Positions 31,374-37,147 of a stretch of 37,147 nt of DNA are shown here, in pieces. The position numbers and the translations under genes were made by a program. Source of the stretch: Nitrospirota bacterium (GTDB taxonomy: Bacteria > Nitrospirota > Nitrospiria > Nitrospirales > Nitrospiraceae); the NCBI GenBank assembly GCA_020027965.1, contig JAHRHE010000012.1, forward strand, positions 1 to 37,147, given 5' to 3'. The notes beneath the pieces are model-generated. The model saw nothing but the letters and a program-made list of their open reading frames with translations. It was not told the DNA's origin and did no database searches. How positions within the stretch are numbered: the stretch's first letter is position 1; every line of letters starts with the position of its first letter.

Positions 31374-32678
31374 TTAGGCGTGGTGCCTGTTTGCGGAGCG
31401 AGGCGGGCCGCGGCGAGCGTCTCCCCGAAGAGTCAGCACGACACTCAGCGAGATGATTGCGCAGAGGGTCAGATAGAGACTCGGAGCCAGGGTGTTGCTG
31501 CTCCAGTCGATTAAGAACGTCGCCATCAGCGGCGCCGTCCCCCCGAACAGTGCCGACGCGATGTTATAGCCCGTCGAGAGTCCGGTATAGCGGAGCGGGG
31601 TGGGGAACAGTTCGACTACTACGGCGAAGAACGGTCCCAGGTAGCAGGACATCAGGACGGTCAGCAGCACTTGTGCGGCCAGGATGTTGGGCAGATGATC
31701 GCTCGTGAGCCAGGTGAACAGGGGATAGGATGCGACGGCGAGCCCGGCGGCGCCGATGACCAGTAAGGGTTTTTGCCCGATTTTGTCAGACAGGCGCCCC
31801 ATGAGGGGGATCAACACCGCCAGGAGTGTCATGCAGGCCGTATTGATGGTCAGCACGGGGCCAAGCGAAACGCTCGTCACCGTCAAGAGGTAGGTCGTGA
31901 GGTAGACGTACAGGAGATAGAACCCGACGCCGTGCAGCAACACGAGGCCGATCACTTTGGCGACGGCCACTCGCTGAGAGGTTAAGACCTCGCGGATGGG
32001 GGAGGCGGACAGCGTTCCCGACCGGCGCACCCGTTCGAAGGCCGGCGATTCTGGAATGCGTGTTCGCAAATACCATCCCACCAGCGCGATGACACTTCCC
32101 AATAAAAACGGAATCCGCCAACCCCACTGATGGAGTGCCTCGTGTGTCAGGCTCGAGGCCACCAGGGCGCCCACGCCGGAACCCAACAACGCTCCCACCT
32201 GCGCACTGAAGCCAGCCCAGCTTCCGATATAGCCTCGTTGGGACGGCGCCGCATGTTCCACGAGAAAGGTGACCGAGCCCGTAAATTCCCCGCCGACCGA
32301 CAATCCCTGGAGAAACCGAAAGAACGTGAGGGCGAGCGGCGCGGCCATCCCGATGGTCTCATAGGTCGGCAGGAGCCCAACACAAAAGGTCGGGATCGCC
32401 ATGAGGATGACCGACCAGGCCAGGGCGCTGCGCCGTCCCACCGTGTCGCCCCAGTGGCCGAAGAGCAGCGCCCCCAGCGGGCGGGCCAGAAATCCGATCG
32501 CGAAGACCCCGAAGGCGGAGAGCAGCGACACCGACGGCTGCTCGGACGGGAAGAACAAGGTGGCCAACACCGGCGTAAAGTAGCCATAGAGAGCGAAGTC
32601 ATACCATTCCAGCACATTGCCGATCGCACCGGCCAGCAGCGTCTTTTTTGGAATTGGAGTTGTCGATGTTCCCACCAT
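31374..32678 (-). CDS. MFS transporter, metabolite:proton symporter (MHS) family
   Basis: A 434-residue, 12-helix major facilitator. The hallmarks of the ProP/KgtP-like MHS family are IGNVLEWYDFALYGYFTPV at the N-terminus, then GHWGDTVGRRSAL, FLQGLSVGGEFTGSVTFLVEHA and RIPESPAFERV. Members import osmolytes (proline, betaine), dicarboxylates or related anions with protons. The substrate cannot be narrowed from sequence. It is a monocistronic minus-strand unit. Confidence 0.92.
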   Translation of the reverse strand: MVGTSTTPIPKKTLLAGAIGNVLEWYDFALYGYFTPVLATLFFPSEQPSVSLLSAFGVFAIGFLARPLGALLFGHWGDTVGRRSALAWSVILMAIPTFCVGLLPTYETIGMAAPLALTFFRFLQGLSVGGEFTGSVTFLVEHAAPSQRGYIGSWAGFSAQVGALLGSGVGALVASSLTHEALHQWGWRIPFLLGSVIALVGWYLRTRIPESPAFERVRRSGTLSASPIREVLTSQRVAVAKVIGLVLLHGVGFYLLYVYLTTYLLTVTSVSLGPVLTINTACMTLLAVLIPLMGRLSDKIGQKPLLVIGAAGLAVASYPLFTWLTSDHLPNILAAQVLLTVLMSCYLGPFFAVVVELFPTPLRYTGLSTGYNIASALFGGTAPLMATFLIDWSSNTLAPSLYLTLCAIISLSVVLTLRGDARRGPPRSANRHHA

Positions 32679-32781
32679 GGCACCGGAGGCCAGTGTAGCC
32701 GGATCTTCGATACCTTACCATCTCTTACGATGCCGCGCGGCGTCTCGATTGTTGTCGTACGGTCGGCGCTGCGCGTGGCTG

Positions 32782-32810
32782 TTGACTCCATCCCTCTCAA
32801 GCAGTAGCCT
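32782..32810 (+). promoter_or_regulatory. Promoter TTGACT-N17-TAGCCT (CHRD locus)
   Basis: TTGACT (32782-32787) and TAGCCT (32805-32810) are 17 bases apart, about 150 bases before the CHRD gene and 84 before the mini-ORF at 32894. Same spacer length and -10 as at 23327 and 24143. Confidence 0.5.
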
Positions 32811-32893
32811 ATCCCTATTTCCGCTCCCATTTCCGCTCCGACCAGGGTGGTGATCTCCAGCGGGTGGCGCGAATCCCACGGGAGGGAGGACCT

Positions 32894-32965
32894 GTGAGCG
32901 GGCAGCTCCGTCAGAAGCGCTCAGTTTCAGAGGGCGAACCCCAACGAGAGGAGGACACACCATGA
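32894..32965 (+). CDS. Possible 23-codon leader ORF overlapping the CHRD start
   Basis: GTG AGC GGG ... ends TGA at 32963-32965, overlapping the CHRD ATG (ATGA). GGGAGGGAGG lies just before the GTG. The peptide (VSGQLRQKRSVSEGEP...) has no recognisable motif. It may only serve translational coupling, or be chance. Confidence 0.3.
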   Translation: MSGQLRQKRSVSEGEPQREEDTP

Positions 32966-33489
32966 TGCACGTGAACCTCACCACACTTACTGTGGCCGTA
33001 GCCCTCCTGGCGATCCTCAGCACGCCAACCCTGGCCGTGGCGGATGATGACGAGATCAAGGCCACGTTGCGGGGGTTCGAGGAGCCCCCGGCGGTCTCCA
33101 CTGTGGCAACCGGGAGATTCCAGGGGGAAATCAATCGCGACAGCATTGAGTATAGACTGAGCTATTCCGGTCTCGAGGCGCCGGTCAGGCAAGCCCATAT
33201 CCATCTGGGCCAGATGGCTGTGAATGGGGGCATCGTTGTCTTTCTCTGCCAGACTACGGCCTTTCCTGACCCCACCGGCCATGCACCTACCTGCCCTCAA
33301 TCGGGGACGGTGACAGGGACTTTCACAGCTGCCAACGTGCTGGCTGTCCCTGCCCAGGGTATCGCTGCCGGGGAATTTGGAGAATTGCTGCGGGCGATCC
33401 GGAGAGGCGTGACCTATGCCAATGTCCATTCAGACAAATTCCCCGGGGGCGAGATCCGCGGGCAGATCAGGTCCCAGGACGACGATTGA
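32962..33489 (+). CDS. Secreted CHRD-domain protein
   Basis: A 175-residue protein. A signal peptide runs to about residue 28 (TLAVADDD). Residues ~30-170 form a CHRD domain: LRGFEEPPAVSTVATGRFQG, IEYRLSYSGLEAPVRQAHIHLG, the cysteine-bearing VVFLCQTTAFPD, and YANVHSDKFPGGEIRGQI. The family (named from chordin) is found in secreted and extracellular proteins with no agreed biochemical activity. A strong ribosome site (GAGAGGAGG) precedes the ATG. Probably transcribed alone. Confidence 0.9.
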   Translation: MMHVNLTTLTVAVALLAILSTPTLAVADDDEIKATLRGFEEPPAVSTVATGRFQGEINRDSIEYRLSYSGLEAPVRQAHIHLGQMAVNGGIVVFLCQTTAFPDPTGHAPTCPQSGTVTGTFTAANVLAVPAQGIAAGEFGELLRAIRRGVTYANVHSDKFPGGEIRGQIRSQDDD

Positions 33490-33943
33490 GAAGGCTCAGG
33501 CCACCAACGCGGGGGACGCAAACAGGCAACACGGTTAGGGCCCAAATCGGGTGGGGTGACCGCAACCGCCCCTGAGCCTGTTTCAACTGAGCAGCCCATT
33601 GGTCCAGAGGATTCCGCGGGATCCCCACCTCACGCCCGATCTCCATGGCCGGCGGTCCCGAATGCTTCGCGGGCTGCCGGCCTGGAGCTTGGAGGCCTTC
33701 CGCCCCCTGTTCTCCGATCCACGCCTAAAAGGCGGGCGCGGTTCGCGTTTGCATATTCGACCCATTTCTTGACGGTAGAAACCCTTCCGCTATACTGAAA
33801 CGGGGCAATCTCACTGCCAGCGGCCTGCTCGCGCGTTTCGCGATCCAAGGTGTGTTGACCCGATCTCCCCATGGCGTGGAGGATCTGGTGCAGGATCGGG
33901 GCTCGCGAGCAGCCTGTGCTGCATTCAGCACTGAACGGGGGCC
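33490..33943. other. Intergenic region with a degraded IS3-type fragment
   Basis: Apart from the fragment at 33555-33650, the region shows no gene. The leader of the cyclase gene has only a weak ribosome site (GGGGG). Confidence 0.4.
33555..33650 (-). pseudogene. Probable remnant of an IS3-family OrfA-type helix-turn-helix
   Basis: The minus strand reads GPPAMEIGREVGIPRNPLDQ, then WAAQLKQAQGRL, a close echo of the helix-turn-helix of IS3-type OrfA proteins (ARELGIPRN(T/L)LYRW). Before it the frame is broken, with other frames carrying related residues. No start, no catalytic domain and no inverted repeats are visible. Confidence 0.35.
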
Positions 33944-36352
33944 ATGGGGAGAAAGTGGAGTTGGGCGGGCCAGTACGGGATCGCGATCCTCGTGGCCGTC
34001 CTGTTGGGGCTGTCGCTGAGCAAGGTCCCGCTGTTCAACCAAACCACTCTGGTCGGAAACAAACTGACCGCCGCCCAGGTGGTGGAATTTCTGGGGTATG
34101 GCGGGGCCCTCCTGCTGTTCTGGTTGCTCGGCCGGCGGATGGGTCTCCAACTCCAGAGGGATGGCAAGGAACTCTCCTTTCTCCGCCACGTCATTATCCC
34201 ACTGACCACGCTGATCGTGGTTCCTGCCTCGTACAGGGTGCTCCTTCCGATCGCGGGCCCGTTTCTCGACAAGACGGGCCGGATGGTTTACAACTGGCTC
34301 TTCGTCGGCGGGATGGTCAGCGCCGGGCTGTGGCTGATCTTCGCGGGCGTCCTGAGGTCCGCGGCACTGATCGAATCCTTCGACCTGCTCGGGCCCAAAG
34401 GGTTCGTGGCCCTCTTTCTGGTCCTCTGCGCGACGGCCCTGATCAATTTCTATGTTCCGCAGAAGCTCGCCGTTCTGGACTTTTACTTCCTCCCCATGCT
34501 CGTCGGCGGCTACTACCTGGGTCGCAGGAAGTTCATGCCCGCCACTCTGTGCTGCGTGCTGACCGTGCCCCTGTACGTCTTCTTTACCGCCGAATCATTT
34601 CGAGCCCCGGGTTCCCTGCTCGACGCGTTTTTGCGTATCACGCTCTGGGGCGGGGTACTCGTGGTCGCTGGAGCCGTCGCGGGCTGGCTCCAGGAGCGGC
34701 TCAATGAGGAGATCACCGCGGTGCAAACCGTGAACCGGGCCCTGAAGCAACAGGAGGAAGACATCAAGCAGAGCACCACGTCTCTGAAGGCCTACACCAA
34801 CGACCTCGAATTAAAGCTGAAACAGCAAAGCGAGGAGCTGAGGGAATCCCAACTGTCGGTGGAATCTCTCAAGGCCAAGATGGACGAGACCCTGTCCCCC
34901 GCCATGGACCCCTCGGTGGTCAAGTTGATGATGGAAGGGCGGCTGCGCAACGACAAGCGCAACGTCAGCATCCTGTTCTCCGACCTGGTCGGATTCACGA
35001 CCTATTCAGAGGAACATCCCCCAGAGGCGGTCATCCAGGACTTGAACCGCTTTCTCGGGGACATGGAACCCATTTTGCTCGCGTATCGCGGGCATATCGA
35101 CAAGTACATGGGCGATGGCATCATGTGTGAATTTGGAGCGCCCTTGGACGTGGAATCCTACCGCCTCCTTGCGGTGCTGGCCGGGCTCAAATTGCAGGAG
35201 AAGCGGGGTGCGCTGGGTTATCCCTGGCAGATGCGGGTGGGCATTGCGTCGGGCTCCACGATCACGGGCTTGATCGGCTCAAAACGCCAGAACTACACCG
35301 CAATCGGCGACGTGGTGAACGTGGCCGCCCGGCTGGAAAAGTCCTGTCCTGCCGGCCGGATCCTCATTGATCGATTCACCTACGACGGGGTGCAGCATTT
35401 TGTCGAAGCGCGAAAAGTGCGCGACCAGCCCAACCGGGATGTCACCGACATCGAGCGCGAGCGAAGACTGGAAAGCCTGCACGAGCAACTGGCGGCCAGC
35501 CCCGATAAAGCGCAGACCTATTATGAGATCGGCCGTATTCACCTCGAGCTGGACGAGGTGCCGGAGGCGTTCTCGTATTTCGAGCGGGCCTTGCACCTGG
35601 AGCCGGGCCATGTGGATGTGAAAGTCGCCTACGCGGAGGCGGGGATGCGGCTCAAGGAAGCCGGTAAGATCAGCGTCAAGGGCAAACGCACCCGGATTGA
35701 GGCGTATGAGGTGATTGCGCTGAAGGATCCCTTGAAGAACCGCGAGAAGATTCCGGAGAGTGTCTCTGAGAAATACCGGCACGCGGTGGATGCCATTCCG
35801 GTCTCTGAGGACGTGATTCTCCCGGTGGAAGGTCTGGACGGGAGCGTCGGGCATTCAAGAGTTGTCGCGCTGATCTCCTTCGCCGTGGCCAGCACCTTGG
35901 GGCTGCCGGATGCGGACAAGCAGGAGCTGCTGCTCGCCAGCTACATGGCCGATATCGGCAAACAGATTATTCCCCATCATCTGCTCAACCGGAAGGGCGG
36001 CCTGACCGCGAATGAATTCGAGATCGTGAGGAGGCATCCGATCGAGGGCACGAGGCTGATGCGGGACCTGGGTTATGGCGACGAGGGGATGGTCAGGATT
36101 GTGCGTCACAGTCACGAAAATTATGACAGCTCGGGGTATCCGGACGGCCTGGCAGGCGAGAACATTCCGCTTGGCTCGCGCATTCTGGCCGTTGCCGATG
36201 CCTACGACGCGCTCACCTCCTGGCGCGCGTACCGGGACCCCTGGGAGCGCCATGCCGCCCTCAATGAAATCCGTCGTGGGGTCACGAAAGGCCTCTATGA
36301 CCCGAAGGTCGTGGAAGCTCTGCGGAACCTCATGGGCTCAGCCCGCCCGTAG
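33944..36352 (+). CDS. Membrane class III adenylate cyclase fused to a TPR and a degenerate HD-GYP domain
   Basis: An 802-residue protein. The N-terminal ~250 residues have six or seven membrane helices. A coiled coil (~255-325) precedes a class III cyclase domain (~340-500) with LFSDLVGFT (Asp347), YMGDGIMCEF (Asp391) and IGDVVNVAARLE, the metal and transition-state residues of adenylate-type cyclases. Residues ~520-575 are TPR-like (TYYEIGRIHLELDEVPEAF). Residues ~620-800 follow the HD-GYP pattern: GHSRV, then MADIGK (Ala669 replaces the first His of HDxGK, Asp670 kept), HPIEGTRLM, HENYDSSGYP (GYP 731-733). The missing metal ligand makes phosphodiesterase activity doubtful. It may link cAMP synthesis to c-di-GMP sensing. 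Confidence 0.85.
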   Translation: MGRKWSWAGQYGIAILVAVLLGLSLSKVPLFNQTTLVGNKLTAAQVVEFLGYGGALLLFWLLGRRMGLQLQRDGKELSFLRHVIIPLTTLIVVPASYRVLLPIAGPFLDKTGRMVYNWLFVGGMVSAGLWLIFAGVLRSAALIESFDLLGPKGFVALFLVLCATALINFYVPQKLAVLDFYFLPMLVGGYYLGRRKFMPATLCCVLTVPLYVFFTAESFRAPGSLLDAFLRITLWGGVLVVAGAVAGWLQERLNEEITAVQTVNRALKQQEEDIKQSTTSLKAYTNDLELKLKQQSEELRESQLSVESLKAKMDETLSPAMDPSVVKLMMEGRLRNDKRNVSILFSDLVGFTTYSEEHPPEAVIQDLNRFLGDMEPILLAYRGHIDKYMGDGIMCEFGAPLDVESYRLLAVLAGLKLQEKRGALGYPWQMRVGIASGSTITGLIGSKRQNYTAIGDVVNVAARLEKSCPAGRILIDRFTYDGVQHFVEARKVRDQPNRDVTDIERERRLESLHEQLAASPDKAQTYYEIGRIHLELDEVPEAFSYFERALHLEPGHVDVKVAYAEAGMRLKEAGKISVKGKRTRIEAYEVIALKDPLKNREKIPESVSEKYRHAVDAIPVSEDVILPVEGLDGSVGHSRVVALISFAVASTLGLPDADKQELLLASYMADIGKQIIPHHLLNRKGGLTANEFEIVRRHPIEGTRLMRDLGYGDEGMVRIVRHSHENYDSSGYPDGLAGENIPLGSRILAVADAYDALTSWRAYRDPWERHAALNEIRRGVTKGLYDPKVVEALRNLMGSARP

Positions 36353-36407
36353 AGGGTCCCAGCGACTCTCCCCCCGTGTGAACAGCGCTGAGAGTGTTTC
36401 AGTCTCT

Positions 36408-36797
36408 TCAAACCCTCGCGGCACCCTGCCACAGCATGTCGTACCCCAGCTCTTTGGTGTCGGAGCACATGCTGGCCAATGCGGCGAACTTGTTGTTGAA
36501 GACTTCGTCGGCATGGGATTTTTCGTGGTCCTCAAATGAGCGCCAATAGGTGACGATGACATAATGGTCGTCCGCAGTCCCGGATTTATTGAGGGATCCC
36601 TTGTCGGAGACGAAGCCGGAGAACTTGAACACCTGCCCGCCGATGAACCCTCCCTTGTCGCCGCCATACGTTTCCTTGACGACGCTGCATAATTCCCCGA
36701 CGGCCATCTCTACGTCATCGAAGCTCACGCCGGGCTTGAGCTTGACGGTGTTGAACAGCATTTTGGCCCCGAATGGGAGTGTAATCGGACCGAACAT
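36408..36797 (-). CDS. Dimeric alpha/beta-barrel protein, antibiotic-biosynthesis-monooxygenase-like
   Basis: A 129-residue protein. The start is at 36797, where AGGAGG lies six bases upstream; the frame runs further upstream without a ribosome site. The segment DDHYVIVTYWRSFEDHEKSH and the helix-rich end FNNKFAALASMCSDTKE fit ABM/stress-response A/B-barrel dimers, but no active-site pattern is conserved. The function is inferred from fold only. No signal peptide. Confidence 0.65.
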   Translation of the reverse strand: MFGPITLPFGAKMLFNTVKLKPGVSFDDVEMAVGELCSVVKETYGGDKGGFIGGQVFKFSGFVSDKGSLNKSGTADDHYVIVTYWRSFEDHEKSHADEVFNNKFAALASMCSDTKELGYDMLWQGAARV

Positions 36798-37125
36798 ATC
36801 ATCCTCCTGAGAGAGACGCGTAGCCAACGCCGGCGCGCGTGCGGTCATAATCCAACCTGAGCGGCACCATACTATACCACCGGTCCAGCAACAATGCAGG
36901 GTTGCCGGGTGAGCCCCCCGGGGAAGGACGCGTCTCGACGCGGCCGGGGTGGGCGGGTGAGATCGATAAGGAAGCGCCACTCGGCGGGGAGCGGCGGGGT
37001 GCTGTCCGCCCCGCTCATCGTGCCGGATCTGCCTGATTGACACGGCCTACCTAAATAAGTAGTCTGTCCCAGTTTCTCATCTCCATTTCCATTGGCCGTC
37101 AGGATACCGGCGAGAGGAGGACATC

Positions 37126-37147
37126 ATGCCGCCATTCATGAAGGATT
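37126..37147 (+). CDS. Start of a gene cut by the window edge
   Basis: ATG at 37126 follows GAGAGGAGG at six bases. The visible codons read MPPFMKD. A TTGACA at 37037-37042 could belong to its promoter, though a good -10 is lacking. The product cannot be inferred. Confidence 0.55.

Noticed and set aside
1-37147. tRNA or rRNA genes
   Set aside because: I saw no cloverleaf with the conserved GTTCRA arm, and no rRNA signature, on reading both strands.

Overview
The window is a GC-rich (about 60% by eye) bacterial chromosome segment. It carries no tRNA, rRNA, CRISPR array or phage structural gene. The gene set is ordinary for a free-living Gram-negative environmental bacterium: many secreted or lipoprotein products with cleavable signals, PilZ proteins, a class III cyclase with an HD-GYP-like domain, an MltC-type lytic transglycosylase and a CHRD protein. 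The stress cluster CsbD / two-BON protein / DUF2934 / Hsp20, a second DUF2934 gene and abundant short dispersed repeats point to Nitrospirota, probably a Nitrospira-like lineage. That placement is inferred from gene content, not from a marker gene.

Layout. 1-3042 (+): the end of a GMC oxidoreductase, a secreted two-domain VOC protein and a TVP38/DedA membrane protein. 3071-7449: a decayed partial copy of an aminotransferase 3' end, a secreted Asp/Arg-rich protein with a strong terminator, and a 1030-residue kinase/M23/aminotransferase fusion (-). 7697-10749: SUMF1-type protein, PilZ protein and a MASE1-PAS sensor. 10915-13705: a small secreted protein divergent from mltC, then an exported truncated haemoglobin. 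13934-14227: the wreck of an ECF sigma gene joined to a ChrR-type cupin fragment. 14347-17269 (-): PilZ, a sugar dehydrogenase with a CFI-box C-terminus, and DUF488. 17345-18305 (-): a coupled pair, one member an AbiEii/DUF6036-like nucleotidyltransferase. 18396-21908 (-): a compact operon cca / BNR-repeat protein / MoaD-like protein / membrane protein.

22296-23113 holds a run of very small membrane-protein genes behind a sigma-54-like promoter. 23327-24854 has a lipoprotein gene, a DUF2934 gene and a dispersed repeat present once empty and once carrying a palindromic insert. 24855-26503 is rluE with an intact IS30-family element at its 3' end. 26694-29262 contains two tiny overlapping genes and the stress cluster. 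29514-30433 is a RelBE/ParDE-like toxin-antitoxin module with promoter and palindromic operator, bracketed by direct repeats. 30451-37147 carries a TPR-like protein, a tail-anchored coiled-coil protein, an MHS-family transporter, a CHRD protein with an upstream mini-ORF, a degraded IS3-type fragment, the cyclase/HD-GYP-like protein, a dimeric alpha/beta-barrel protein and the first codons of one more gene.

The strongest candidates for something under-described are the small membrane-protein operon (22296-23113), the MoaD/BNR/membrane operon (18396-20458), and the uncharacterised partner of the nucleotidyltransferase (17345-18305). The recurring promoter TTGAC(A/T)-N17-TAGCCT suggests three loci may be co-regulated.
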